A stretch of 64,000 bases of DNA from Rhizorhapis sp036570425 (lineage in GTDB: Bacteria > Pseudomonadota > Alphaproteobacteria > Sphingomonadales > Sphingomonadaceae): positions 186,001 to 250,000 of the forward strand of contig DATCYF010000003.1 of assembly GCA_036570425.1 (NCBI GenBank). The letters are read 5' to 3'. Made by a program: the position numbers and the translations under genes. This document shows positions 24,823 through 34,021 of the stretch, one piece after another. The notes beneath the pieces were generated by a model. That model did no database searches. It was not told the DNA's origin and saw only the letters and a list, made by a program, of their open reading frames with translations. Numbering within the stretch: position 1 is the stretch's first letter; each line of letters starts with the position of its first letter.

Positions 24823-25829
24823 GTAGCGCTCCATCCGGCGAGCGACCCACCGCGATGGCGACCGAACGCAAGCGCCGCATGCTGATCACCGCTCTCGGCC
24901 CCGACATTTCTACCGCGATGCGCGACGACCAGGTCGTCGAGATCATGGTCAATCCGGACGGGGCGCTGCGCCTCGACCGGCTCGGTGAAGGACGGATCGA
25001 CACCAGAGTGCGCATGGCGCCCGACCAGGTCGAGCGGATCATCCGGCTGGTCGCCTCCCATGTTCGTGCCGAAGTGCACGGTGAGCATCCGATCATCTCG
25101 GCGGAACTGCCGCCGCATATCGGAGGGAGCGCGGGCGAGCGGTTTGAAGGCGCTCTTCCTCCGGTCGCGACCGCGCCCTGCTTCTCGATCCGAAAGCCGG
25201 CCCAGCGCCTCTATACGCTGGACGACTATGTCGCCGATGGCTTGATGGGAAAGGCCACGGCAGATGCCCTCCGCGCAGCCGTAAGCCAGCGCTACAACAT
25301 CCTGATCGCCGGCGGGACGAGCTCAGGAAAGACCACGCTCGCCAATGCCCTGTTGGCGGAGATGGCCTCGGTCGACGCCCGTGTCATTCTGATCGAGGAT
25401 ACGCGGGAACTGCAATGCCCGCTGCCCGACACCGTCGCCCTGCGGACGCGGCCGCCGCATGTCTCGATGACCGAGCTCGTCCGCTCGACGCTGCGCCTGC
25501 GTCCGGACCGGATCATCGTGGGCGAGGTCCGCGGGCCCGAGGCGCTCGACATGCTCAAGGCCTGGAACACCGGTCATCCCGGCGGGATCGCCACGGTCCA
25601 CGCCAACAGTGCGACCGCTGCACTCTTCCGCATCGAGCAGCTTGTGCAGGAGGCGGTGGTCACGGTGCCGCGCCAGCTCATCGCCGAGGCCATCGACATC
25701 GTCGTGTTCATCGCAGGACGCGGCAGCGATCGCCGCGTCTCGACCGTCGCCCGCCTCGCCGGGCTCGACCTGGGTACGGGCGCCTACGCGCTTTCCGACT
25801 ACTTCAACCCCCACATCAAGGAGAAATAA
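24819..25829 (+). CDS. trbB: P-type conjugative transfer ATPase TrbB (VirB11 family)
   Basis: 336 aa hexameric traffic ATPase powering pilus assembly and DNA transfer. Walker A GGTSSGKTT is at 165-173, with the Asp box LIEDTRELQ, Walker B region RIIVGEVRGPEALDMLKAWNTGHPGG and His box ATVHANS. The ATG at 24819 overlaps the CopG-type stop. Confidence 0.96.
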   Translation: MSSAPSGERPTAMATERKRRMLITALGPDISTAMRDDQVVEIMVNPDGALRLDRLGEGRIDTRVRMAPDQVERIIRLVASHVRAEVHGEHPIISAELPPHIGGSAGERFEGALPPVATAPCFSIRKPAQRLYTLDDYVADGLMGKATADALRAAVSQRYNILIAGGTSSGKTTLANALLAEMASVDARVILIEDTRELQCPLPDTVALRTRPPHVSMTELVRSTLRLRPDRIIVGEVRGPEALDMLKAWNTGHPGGIATVHANSATAALFRIEQLVQEAVVTVPRQLIAEAIDIVVFIAGRGSDRRVSTVARLAGLDLGTGAYALSDYFNPHIKEK

Positions 25830-25832
25830 TCG

Positions 25833-26174
25833 ATGGCAAGGACACATCATCGTCGCCTTCCGGCCAACCGACAGTCGCTGGCTGCGATCGGAGTGGGTCT
25901 GGCGCTGACGCTCGCCACACAGGTTCAGGCCGCCGGATCCGGCATGCCCTGGGAAGAGCCGCTCCAGCAGGTGCTGGAATCGGTGCAGGGACCGGTCGCA
26001 AAGATCGTCGCGGTGATAATCATCATCGTCACCGGCCTGACCCTCGCATTTGGCGAGACGGCCGGCGGCTTCCGGCGCCTGATCCAGATCGTCTTCGGCT
26101 TGTCGATCGCTTTCGCCGCCTCCAGCTTCTTCCTGTCCTTCTTCAGCTTCGGCGGCGGAGCGCTGATCTCGTGA
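25833..26174 (+). CDS. trbC: Conjugal pilin TrbC (VirB2 family)
   Basis: 113-aa prepilin. A signal sequence ending about TQVQA is followed by two strongly hydrophobic helices (IVAVIIIIVTGLTLAF and IQIVFGLSIAFAASSFFLSFF) separated by a short basic loop, the pilin hallmark. It would be processed by the TraF-type peptidase at 2901-3482. It overlaps trbD by 4 bases. Confidence 0.93.
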   Translation: MARTHHRRLPANRQSLAAIGVGLALTLATQVQAAGSGMPWEEPLQQVLESVQGPVAKIVAVIIIIVTGLTLAFGETAGGFRRLIQIVFGLSIAFAASSFFLSFFSFGGGALIS

Positions 26175-26443
26175 TCGGTTCCGGACAGCACATCGAGGGG
26201 TTCGAGGTACCGGTCCATGGCTCGCTCGGCAGCCCGCTCCTCCTTGGCGGCGCCCCGCGCGGGATCGCGATCGTCAACGGTACCCTGGCCGCGGCCGTGG
26301 GACTCGGGCTGCAGCAATGGCTGGCCGGGCTTGCCCTGTGGGCGATCGGTCACAGCATCGCAGTCATGGCCGCGCGCCGTGACCCTAGCTTCGCGCCCGT
26401 GCTCATGCGCCACCTCAGGCAGAAGGGATATTTCGCATGCTGA
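26171..26443 (+). CDS. trbD: Conjugal transfer protein TrbD (VirB3 family)
   Basis: 90 aa from a GTG at 26171 that overlaps the trbC stop (GTGA). It begins with a cytoplasmic stretch containing EVPVHGSLGSPLLLGGAPR, then a hydrophobic hairpin (AIVNGTLAAAVGLGLQQWLAGLALWAIGHSIAVMAA), then DPSFAPVLMRHLRQKGYF, which is the typical VirB3 end. An inner-membrane partner of the TrbE ATPase encoded next. Confidence 0.92.
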   Translation: MIGSGQHIEGFEVPVHGSLGSPLLLGGAPRGIAIVNGTLAAAVGLGLQQWLAGLALWAIGHSIAVMAARRDPSFAPVLMRHLRQKGYFAC

Positions 26444-26453
26444 AGGCCGGATC

Positions 26454-28910
26454 ATGATGTTCCTCAGCGAGTATCGCGAGCGCTCCGAGCGGCTCGCCGA
26501 TCACCTGCCGTGGGCGGCGCTCGTCGCGCCGGGCGTGGTCCTCAACAAGGACGGCAGTTTTCAGCGCGTCCTGGCGTTTCGCGGGCCGGACCTCCAGTCC
26601 GCGACCGAGGCTGAGCTGGTCTCGGCCTGCGCGCGGGCAAACAATGCGCTCAGGCGCTTCGGCAGCGGGTGGGCGCTGTTCTTTCAGGCCGAGCGGCGCG
26701 AGAGCCATAGCTACCCGGCAAGCGACTTCCCGGACGCGGCGAGCTGGCTGGTCGACCGCGAACGGCGTGCTGCGTTCGAGGCCGAGGGCGCGCATTTCGA
26801 GAGCCGCTATCATCTTACGCTCACCTGGTTGCCGCCTATGGATGCCGCCGACAGCGCTGGGCGCTCACTGGTGGAGCGCCCCGACGCCGGTGAAGGTTCG
26901 TTGAGAGGTCGCGATTGGCGCGGCGCGCTCGCGCAATTCGTCGCCGAGACGGACCGGGTGCTCGACCTGCTGTCGGGCTTCATGGCCGATGTCCGGGGGC
27001 TGGACGACAATGCGACGCTGAGCTTTCTGCATGACACCGTATCCGACCGCCACCATGCGGTGATCGCTCCCGAGACGCCAATGTATCTGGACGGTGTCCT
27101 TGCCGACACACCGCTGGTCGGGGGGCTGGAGCCGCGTCTCGGTGACCTTCACGTCCGCACGCTCACTATTCTCGGCTTTCCGAGCCTCAGCCGGCCGGGC
27201 ATCCTCGATGCCCTCAATCACCAGGACTTCGGCTATCGCTGGGTCACGCGCTTCATCGCGCTCGACAAGACGATCGCGACAAAGACCCTGACGTCGCTTC
27301 GGCGGCAATGGTTCAACAAGCGCAAGTCGGTCACCGCGCTGCTGCGCGAGGTCCTCTACAACCAGCCGGCGCAGCTGCTCGACAGCGACGCTGACAACAA
27401 GGTTCTCGATGCCGACCAGGCGCTCCAGGCGCTCGGCGGCGATCATGTCGCCTTCGGCTACCTGACCGCCACGATCACGGTTACCGACCGGGACCGTAAG
27501 GCCGTCGAGGAAAAGGTGCGTGCGGTCGAACGGATCGTCAACGGCCTCGGCTTCACCTGCGTCCGGGAGACTATCAACGCGGTCGAAGCATGGCTCTCGT
27601 CGCTGGCGGGCCACGTCTATGCCAACGTGCGGCAACCGCTGGTGCACACGCTCAATCTCGCGCACCTGATGCCTCTCTCCGCAGTCTGGGCGGGGCCGGC
27701 CCGCAACGAGCATCTCGCCAAGATCACCCAGACAGACGCTGCGCCGCTGCTGGTCGCGAAGACCGCAGGCTCGACCCCGTTCCGGCTTTCCACCCATGTC
27801 GGTGATGTCGGCCATATGATGGTCGTGGGGCCGACCGGCGCCGGCAAGTCGGTTCTCCTGGGCCTGATCGCGCTCCAGTTCCGACGTTACCCCCAGGCTC
27901 AGGTCTATATCTTCGACAAGGGCAACTCCGCGCGTGCCGCGGTGCTCGCGATGGGCGGCGCGCATCACGCCCTGGGTTCGGCGGAAGCGGACGGCGAGAC
28001 GCTCGCCTTCCAGCCGCTGGCCGATATCGACCTGCCAGGCGAGCGGAGCTGGGCCGCGGAATGGATCGCCGCGCTGCTTGGCGCTGAGAATGTGCCGGTC
28101 ACGCCGGAAGTGAAGGAAACGATCTGGACGGCGCTCGGCAGCCTCGCATCGGCCCCGCGGGAGGAGCGGACCATGACCGGCCTCGCGCTGCTGCTGCAGT
28201 CGAACGCGCTGCGGATCGCGCTCCAGCCCTACACGCTGGAAGGTCCACACGGGCGGCTGCTCGATGCCGCAGAGCAGAATCTGGCACTCGCCGATGTCCA
28301 GTGCTTCGAAACCGAGGCGCTCATGGGCCAGACCGGTGCGGTCGCGCCGGTTCTGACCTACCTCTTCCATCGGCTGGAGGAACGGTTCGACGGCCGGCCG
28401 ACGCTGCTCATCCTCGATGAGGCCTGGATATTCCTCGACCACCCGCTCTTCGCCGCGCGCATCCGGGAATGGCTGAAGGTGCTGCGCAAGAAGAATGTAG
28501 CCGTGCTGTTCGCGACTCAAAGCCTCGCCGATATCGCCGGGTCGGCGATCGCGCCGGCCATCATCGAAAGCTGTCCGCAACGCATCCTCCTGCCGAACGA
28601 TCGTGCGGTGGAGCCGCAGGGCCGCGACATCTATACGCGATTCGGGCTCAACGACCGCCAGATCGAGCTGATCGCGCGCGCCACGCCCAAGCGGCATTAT
28701 TACCTTCAGTCCGCACGCGGCAATCGGTTATTCGAGCTCGGGCTCGGCCCGGTCGCCCTGGCGCTATGCGGGGCGTCGGATCCCGCCGCACAGGCGCGGA
28801 TCGATGCCATTCTCGCCGAACATGGCCGCGACCAGTTCGCCGAGGCCTTCCTGCGCGACGCCGGGCTCAACTGGGCTGCGGAGCTGATAGCAGCGACGCC
28901 GCCTGACTGA
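26454..28910 (+). CDS. trbE: Conjugal transfer ATPase TrbE (VirB4 family)
   Basis: 818 aa. The N-terminal CagE/TrbE domain (MFLSEYRERSERLADHLPWAALVAPGVVLNKDGSF and on) is followed by the motor domain with Walker A VVGPTGAGKSVLL near residue 460 and Walker B TLLILDEAWIFLDHPLF near 650. It energises pilus assembly and substrate passage. Two adjacent ATGs at 26454 and 26457 can serve as start. The operon is interrupted after this gene by the oppositely oriented AbiE pair. Confidence 0.96.
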   Translation: MMFLSEYRERSERLADHLPWAALVAPGVVLNKDGSFQRVLAFRGPDLQSATEAELVSACARANNALRRFGSGWALFFQAERRESHSYPASDFPDAASWLVDRERRAAFEAEGAHFESRYHLTLTWLPPMDAADSAGRSLVERPDAGEGSLRGRDWRGALAQFVAETDRVLDLLSGFMADVRGLDDNATLSFLHDTVSDRHHAVIAPETPMYLDGVLADTPLVGGLEPRLGDLHVRTLTILGFPSLSRPGILDALNHQDFGYRWVTRFIALDKTIATKTLTSLRRQWFNKRKSVTALLREVLYNQPAQLLDSDADNKVLDADQALQALGGDHVAFGYLTATITVTDRDRKAVEEKVRAVERIVNGLGFTCVRETINAVEAWLSSLAGHVYANVRQPLVHTLNLAHLMPLSAVWAGPARNEHLAKITQTDAAPLLVAKTAGSTPFRLSTHVGDVGHMMVVGPTGAGKSVLLGLIALQFRRYPQAQVYIFDKGNSARAAVLAMGGAHHALGSAEADGETLAFQPLADIDLPGERSWAAEWIAALLGAENVPVTPEVKETIWTALGSLASAPREERTMTGLALLLQSNALRIALQPYTLEGPHGRLLDAAEQNLALADVQCFETEALMGQTGAVAPVLTYLFHRLEERFDGRPTLLILDEAWIFLDHPLFAARIREWLKVLRKKNVAVLFATQSLADIAGSAIAPAIIESCPQRILLPNDRAVEPQGRDIYTRFGLNDRQIELIARATPKRHYYLQSARGNRLFELGLGPVALALCGASDPAAQARIDAILAEHGRDQFAEAFLRDAGLNWAAELIAATPPD

Positions 28911-28959
28911 TCCGGTTCTGGCGATGCCCCGTCGCCGGGCCGTGCTACGGTTGATGCTC

Positions 28960-29876
28960 TCAGCCGAGGAGCACCTCTTCGAGCCTGGCAAGCTGGTCCC
29001 CGAACTTCACCGCCTGCTCCGCCCGGAGGCGTCCGAGGTTCTTCAGCTTCCACTGCACCGCCGGAAGCCGGGACGGATCGATCGGCAAGTCGAGCTGCGT
29101 CCAGTCGGGCTCGCCCGTGAAGAACGACCGCAGGAAGGCAGCAGCAGCACCTTCGCGCGCACGCTCCTGGACGTCGGCGACAGCCTTTCCCGGACGTCGA
29201 GCAGCGCTTCGAGCGGTACCGGTTCCACGGTCATGCCGCTGAACTCGCCGAAATAGCAGTCCTCGAGGTCGAGCAGGTGGGGGGCGAGCAACTCGTGCGC
29301 CGGGCGGTTGTGGCTGACCAGGTAGACGAGGAAAGCCCTGAAGAGATCGTCGGTGATGCCCTCGTTTTCGTAGAGGTGGAGGATGTCGAAAAGGTCGCGC
29401 GGGTGCTGGCGGTCGAGCGCGGCGGCGATCTTTCCGGCGTAGAGATCGGGGAGCGCGACGACCTGCATCTCCGCATAGCCGAACCGGTCCTCGACCGGCG
29501 GACGGACGGCGAGAAGCTCCGGCTCGAACACCGTCCCGCGCAGAACGGGGCTCACTTCGACCTTGATCTGGGCTGCGCCCGCGCGCACGACGAGCTTCGC
29601 CCCATCGCCGGAGTTCTGCTCGATTACCTTGACGCCGGCGCGCTTGCGCAGACCGCCGGCGATCCGCGCGAAGCCGTCATGAAGGGCGGAAAGCGACTCC
29701 GCGCGCGGCGCGATCGGGAGGTATACGAGGTCGATATCGACCGACAGCCGCGGCAGATCGCGGACGAACAGGTTGATTGCGGTGCCGCCCTTGAGCGCGA
29801 AGATGTCCTCGCGTGCGATCTCGGGGATGATGCGGACCAGCAGGGCGACCTGCGCCGAATAGATGTCGGCCGACAT
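28960..29876 (-). pseudogene. abiEii: AbiEii nucleotidyltransferase toxin, frameshifted
   Basis: Toxin of a type IV AbiE system, an MNT-fold nucleotidyltransferase. The N-terminal part is intact: DIFALKGGTAINLFVRDLPRLSVDIDLVYLP has the GGTAINL and D-I-D-L catalytic motifs, followed by DRFGYAEMQVVALPDLYAGKIAAALDRQHPRDLFDI. Near 29176-29184 the frame breaks: the zero frame runs on as arginine/serine-rich nonsense to 29043, whereas a shift (one base missing) gives the family-like C-terminus SFFTGEPDWTQLDLPIDP and a stop at 28960. Either a real mutation or a base-calling error. Catalytic residues all precede the break. The start overlaps the antitoxin stop (TGATG). Confidence 0.8.
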
Positions 29877-30736
29877 CAGCTGTCCTCGGGCTCGAGCTTC
29901 TGTTTTCCGGACTTCGGCACCGTGATCAGGAACTCCGGATCGAGCTCGCCACCCTTCACGATCTGGCGCTTGCCCGAGCCGATGTCGATCTCGTCGGCGC
30001 GCAGTTGGCGCGTCCAAGCGTGGCGGTACTGGCCCGAAAAATAGAGGAACAGGCGTTTCGCCTTCACGCTGCGGCATGCCATCAGCAGGGCTTGTGCGAG
30101 CTTCGGCCTCAGCGTGGTGAGGCCTTCGAACAGCTCGGCACCGTGCTCGAAGCTCACGGTCCTGGGGATTTCTTCCAGTGTCTCGAGGATGGCGCGCTCC
30201 ATTCCGGAGACCCGCAGATATTGTCGGTGCTGGGTGCGCGCATCGCCGGGTGTTACTGCAGGTCCGAGTGCATTGCTCGCCAGGTCGAGGATCCGGGCTT
30301 CGAGCCCGAGGTCCAGATCGGCATCATCGAACAACTTGCGCGACCTGATGTCGATATCGGCGTCCAGGTCCATACGACGAAGGTAGGAGCGTACTGCGGG
30401 CGCATCGGTGTAGAGCCAGACCCGCCGCCGGCCGAGCGGTGCATAGTGCCAGTAGCCGGCCAGTTCGAGCGCGGTCATGCCGCCCACGTGCACTGGTACT
30501 TCCAGCAGGGTCTGGAGAGAAAGCGTCGCAATCTCCCAGCGCACCGGGCCGCCATCCCCGGGTTCCGGGCGCCGGTAGAGACGCGACCCGACCCGTTCCA
30601 GCCAGCCGCGCTCGACATAGTCGCGAATGGAAGAAGCGCTGAGCCCAAGCCTGGTGAGCCACGCGGCATCCACGACGTATCGCTCGGGTAGCTCATGCAC
30701 CAGACGGTTTAAGAGGGTAGCTCTTTTTGCGCGCAT
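29876..30736 (-). CDS. abiEi: AbiEi antitoxin
   Basis: 286 aa. The N-terminal winged helix (RYVVDAAWLTRLGLSASSIRDYVERGWLERVGSRLYRRP) is followed by the AbiEi C-terminal antitoxin domain including VHVGGMTALELAGYWHYAPLG. It counters the AbiEii toxin encoded next and represses its own promoter. The pair lies opposite to the trb operon between trbE and trbJ. The promoter spacing suggests a leaderless transcript. Confidence 0.88.
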   Translation of the reverse strand: MRAKRATLLNRLVHELPERYVVDAAWLTRLGLSASSIRDYVERGWLERVGSRLYRRPEPGDGGPVRWEIATLSLQTLLEVPVHVGGMTALELAGYWHYAPLGRRRVWLYTDAPAVRSYLRRMDLDADIDIRSRKLFDDADLDLGLEARILDLASNALGPAVTPGDARTQHRQYLRVSGMERAILETLEEIPRTVSFEHGAELFEGLTTLRPKLAQALLMACRSVKAKRLFLYFSGQYRHAWTRQLRADEIDIGSGKRQIVKGGELDPEFLITVPKSGKQKLEPEDS

Positions 30737-30743
30737 GACGCAT

Positions 30744-30783
30744 TTAATAGCTCATAGACAAACCATGTCAAAGCTTTGGTTTG
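30744..30783 (-). promoter_or_regulatory. abiE promoter with overlapping inverted-repeat operator
   Basis: On the minus strand TTGACA (30771-30766), a 16-bp spacer and TATTAA (30749-30744), only 7 bp before the abiEi ATG, so transcription should start at or next to the initiation codon. CAAACCA (30759-30765) and TGGTTTG (30777-30783) form an inverted repeat straddling the -35 box, a likely autorepression site for AbiEi. Confidence 0.65.
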
Positions 30784-31034
30784 CCGGTACCGCGTTTACG
30801 AGGTGATGGACGCAGAATCGGCGCGATCTCTAAACCGAGTATTTCTATGCGTCTGTTGCATCTACGAATTGCCCCCCGCTTCTCCGGATGCGGCAAAGTT
30901 GGACGAGCGTCCCCGCACAGGTCGTCCCTGACACCAGCCGATATCTGACGCCCGCTTCACGAAACGGCGAAACTCCATGCCGGACCTGCCCGTGGCCACA
31001 CAGCGCCGCAGGCCATCCGTACATGGAGACCATC

Positions 31035-31778
31035 ATGCCTTTTCTCACTCGCAAGCCTAGGATTGGCGCGCTGCTCGCAGTCACAATGGGCGGGCCCTTG
31101 ATCATGAGCGTGATGTCGGCAACGCCGGCTCACGCGCAGATCACCGTCTTCGACCCGAGCAACTACGCGCAGAACATCCTCACCGCCGCGCGCACCCTCC
31201 AGAGCGTGAACCAGCAAATCCAGCAGCTCCAGAACGAAGCGCAGATGTTGGTGAACCAGGGCAAGAACCTCGCGCGCATCGACTTTCCCCAACTCGATGC
31301 TCTTCGCCAAAAGCTTGCCGAGATCGACCGGCTGATGGGCCGCGCCCAGGCGATCGATTTTCGGGTCGACCAGCTCGACGACAAGTTCCAGTCGCTTTTC
31401 CCCCAGGACTTCTCGTCGGCACTCCGCACCGATGCCCGCGTTCGCGATGCCAGGGCCCGGCTCGATGCCAGCATGGGCGCGTTCCGTCAGACGATGACGG
31501 TGCAGGCGCAGGTCGTGGAGAACATCCAGTCCGACACGCAAGTGCTCGCCGACATCGTTGCGCGCAGCCAGGGCGCCGAAGGCTCGCTTCAGGCTCAACA
31601 GGCCACGAACCAGCTGCTTGCGCTGACGGCCAAGCAGCAGTTCCAGCTGCAGCACATGATGGCGGCACAGTTCCGCAGTGAGGCGGTCGAGCAGGCCCGA
31701 AGGGCCACGCAGGCAGCGGAAGCCCGCGCCGCGACCAAGAGATTCCTGGGATCCGGATCGGCCTACACGCCCGACTAG
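31035..31778 (+). CDS. trbJ: P-type conjugative transfer protein TrbJ (VirB5 family)
   Basis: 247 aa. Signal peptide to about residue 32 (SATPAHA), then ITVFDPSNYAQNILTAARTLQSVNQQIQQLQNEAQ, the characteristic TrbJ start, and long coiled-coil helices through the rest. A periplasmic pilus-associated protein. The ATG at 31035 has GGAG 7 bases upstream; an in-frame ATG 4 codons earlier is possible. It restarts the trb operon after the abiE insertion, presumably from a promoter in 30784-31034. Confidence 0.93.
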   Translation: MPFLTRKPRIGALLAVTMGGPLIMSVMSATPAHAQITVFDPSNYAQNILTAARTLQSVNQQIQQLQNEAQMLVNQGKNLARIDFPQLDALRQKLAEIDRLMGRAQAIDFRVDQLDDKFQSLFPQDFSSALRTDARVRDARARLDASMGAFRQTMTVQAQVVENIQSDTQVLADIVARSQGAEGSLQAQQATNQLLALTAKQQFQLQHMMAAQFRSEAVEQARRATQAAEARAATKRFLGSGSAYTPD

Positions 31779-31912
31779 CCCCCGCGGGCCGACAGGCCAG
31801 ATTCGGTCTCGCGGCGGCGCCATCCTCTCCGCCGTCGCCGCCGCGGGGCGCGGCCCAGCTCCCCCGCCGCACCCCGCGGCATCCCTTTATTTCCAGCAGG
31901 AAGCTTCGTGCC

Positions 31913-33211
31913 TTGAACGACCTCAATGTCATCGATCGCTTCCTGCAGGCGTTCATCACCTACATCGACAGCGGGTTCGGGCTGCTGGGGCCGGATGTCG
32001 GCTTCCTGACTGCCACGCTGATCGGCATCGACATCACCCTCGCCGGGCTGTTCTGGGCGATGGGCGGCGAGGACAATGTCATCGGCCGGTTCCTGCGCAA
32101 GATCCTCTATGTCGGCGCATTCGCCTTCATCCTGAACAGCTTCTCGACGCTGGCCGACATCATCTTCCGCTCGTTCGCGCAGGCCGGCCTGACCGCCGGC
32201 GGCGGCACGCTTTCGGCCGATGACCTGCTCAAGCCCGGGCGGCTTGCCGGTACCGGCTTCTCGGCGGCATGGCCGCTGCTTGACCAGGCGAGCGAGATGG
32301 TCGGGTTCACGACCTTCTTCGACAACTTCCTGACGATCATGGTGCTGTTGTTCGCCTGGGCGCTGGTGATCGTCGCCTTCTTCATCCTCGCGGTGCAGAT
32401 GTTCGTCTGCATTCTCGAGTTCAAGCTGACGAGCCTCGCCGGCTTCATCCTCGTGCCCTTCGCGCTCTGGAACCGCACCAGCTTCCTTGCCGAGCGCGTG
32501 CTCGGCAACGTGGTCAGCTCCGGCATCAAAGTGATGGTGCTCGCGGTCATCGTCGGCATCGGCTCCAACTTCTTTGCAGAATTCACCGATGCGCTCCAGG
32601 GCCAGGAGCCGGACATCGGCCAGGCGATGAGCCTCGTGCTCGCCAGCCTCTCACTGTTCGGCCTCGGCATTTTCGGGCCGGCCATCGCTTCCGGCTTGGT
32701 TTCAGGCGCGCCCCAGCTTGGTGCGGGCGCTGCGCTCGGCACCACCCTCGGTGCGGCCGGCATGACGATGCTGGCGGGTGGCGCTGCGGTCGGAGGTGCT
32801 CGCGCGCTCGGCGGCGGGGCGCTCGGGGCGGTCCGGTCGGGCACGGCAATGGGCTCGGCTGCCTCTGCCGCCTACCAACTCGGCCGGGAGACGGCAGCCA
32901 CGCCTACCGTGGGTGCAGGCCTTGCCGGCGTTGCTCGCGCTGCCAGCAACACTGCGAAGTCCCGCATAGGCGGTGCACTCGGCATCGGCGAAGCCGCCGC
33001 CGGCGGGCGACAGGCGGCGTGGCACGCGATCAACCAGAACTCTCCGTCGCCGGCCTCCGGTGGCGGGGAGACGGGAGCGCCCGCGTGGGCGCGTGCGATG
33101 CGCACCGAGCAAAGCAGCCGGCACCGCCGCCAGCTCGCAATCCATACCCTTCAGCAGGGCGATCGCGGCGGTGCGTCCGCCACGCCCGACATCAAGGAAA
33201 GGAACGACTGA
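31913..33211 (+). CDS. trbL: P-type conjugative transfer protein TrbL (VirB6 family)
   Basis: 432 aa with about six membrane helices in the first 290 residues and a long glycine/alanine-rich cytoplasmic tail. The start is a TTG at 31913 (AGGAAG 8 bases upstream); no ATG fits the family N-terminus MNDLNVIDRFLQAFITYIDSGFGLLGPDV. It forms the inner-membrane pore of the channel. The 134-bp gap before it, where some systems carry trbK, holds no credible gene. Confidence 0.93.
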   Translation: MNDLNVIDRFLQAFITYIDSGFGLLGPDVGFLTATLIGIDITLAGLFWAMGGEDNVIGRFLRKILYVGAFAFILNSFSTLADIIFRSFAQAGLTAGGGTLSADDLLKPGRLAGTGFSAAWPLLDQASEMVGFTTFFDNFLTIMVLLFAWALVIVAFFILAVQMFVCILEFKLTSLAGFILVPFALWNRTSFLAERVLGNVVSSGIKVMVLAVIVGIGSNFFAEFTDALQGQEPDIGQAMSLVLASLSLFGLGIFGPAIASGLVSGAPQLGAGAALGTTLGAAGMTMLAGGAAVGGARALGGGALGAVRSGTAMGSAASAAYQLGRETAATPTVGAGLAGVARAASNTAKSRIGGALGIGEAAAGGRQAAWHAINQNSPSPASGGGETGAPAWARAMRTEQSSRHRRQLAIHTLQQGDRGGASATPDIKERND

Positions 33212-33214
33212 GCC

Positions 33215-34021
33215 ATGTTCTTCAAGAGAAGCGTGCAGCGCTACGGGCGCACGCCGGTGCCGGAGACGCCGTACCAACGCGCCGGCCAGCTCTGGGACGA
33301 GCGGATCGGGTCAGCACGGGTGCAGGCACGCAACTGGCGGCTGATGGCATTCGGTTGCCTCGTGCTGACGGCGGGCACCTCGGCAGGTCTTGCCTGGCAG
33401 TCGCTGCAGAGTCGGGTCACGCCCTATGTCGTTGAGGTCGACCGGCTCGGCGAAGCGCGCGCCGTGGAGGCCGCCGACGCAGAATATCGCGCCACTGACC
33501 CGCAGGTTGCCTGGCACCTTTCTCGGTTCATCACGAACGTCCGCTCTGTGTCGCTCGACCCGGTGCTGATGCGCCGCGACTGGCTGGAGGCATATGACTT
33601 TGCCACCAAGCGGGGCGCGCAGTTCCTTGGTGAATACGCCCGCTCGACCTCACCGTTCGCCAATGTCGGTGAGCGGACGGTATCGGTGCAAATCACGAGC
33701 GTAGTCCGAGCCTCTCCGAGCTCGTTCCAGGTGAAGTGGACCGAGACGGCGTATGAGCGCGGATCGCTGGCCGGCACCAGCCGCTGGACCGCGATTCTCA
33801 CCACGATGATGCGCCCACCGACTTCGGCCGATGTGCTCCGCAAGAACCCCCTCGGCATCTACGTCGATGCGATCGACTGGAGCCGCGAATTCGAAACCGC
33901 ACCATCCCCGGCTCCGCCAGAGCATGAAGCGGGCGAGCGGACCGCCGACCTGCCGTTCGGATCGCCTGTCGATACGAACCCCGGGGCCCAGCCGTCCACC
34001 ATTCAGGAGGCCAATCCATGA
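33215..34021 (+). CDS. trbF: Conjugal transfer protein TrbF (VirB8 family)
   Basis: 268 aa. A basic N-terminus with RSVQRYGRTPVPETPYQRAGQLWDERIGSA, one membrane helix (about 43-62), then the periplasmic VirB8 domain with YVVEVDRLGEARAV. A bitopic assembly factor of the channel. The last 4 bases overlap trbG. Confidence 0.95.
   Translation: MFFKRSVQRYGRTPVPETPYQRAGQLWDERIGSARVQARNWRLMAFGCLVLTAGTSAGLAWQSLQSRVTPYVVEVDRLGEARAVEAADAEYRATDPQVAWHLSRFITNVRSVSLDPVLMRRDWLEAYDFATKRGAQFLGEYARSTSPFANVGERTVSVQITSVVRASPSSFQVKWTETAYERGSLAGTSRWTAILTTMMRPPTSADVLRKNPLGIYVDAIDWSREFETAPSPAPPEHEAGERTADLPFGSPVDTNPGAQPSTIQEANP

Noticed and set aside
31779..31912. trbK between trbJ and trbL
   Set aside because: The 134-bp gap has no lipobox or open frame of suitable length.
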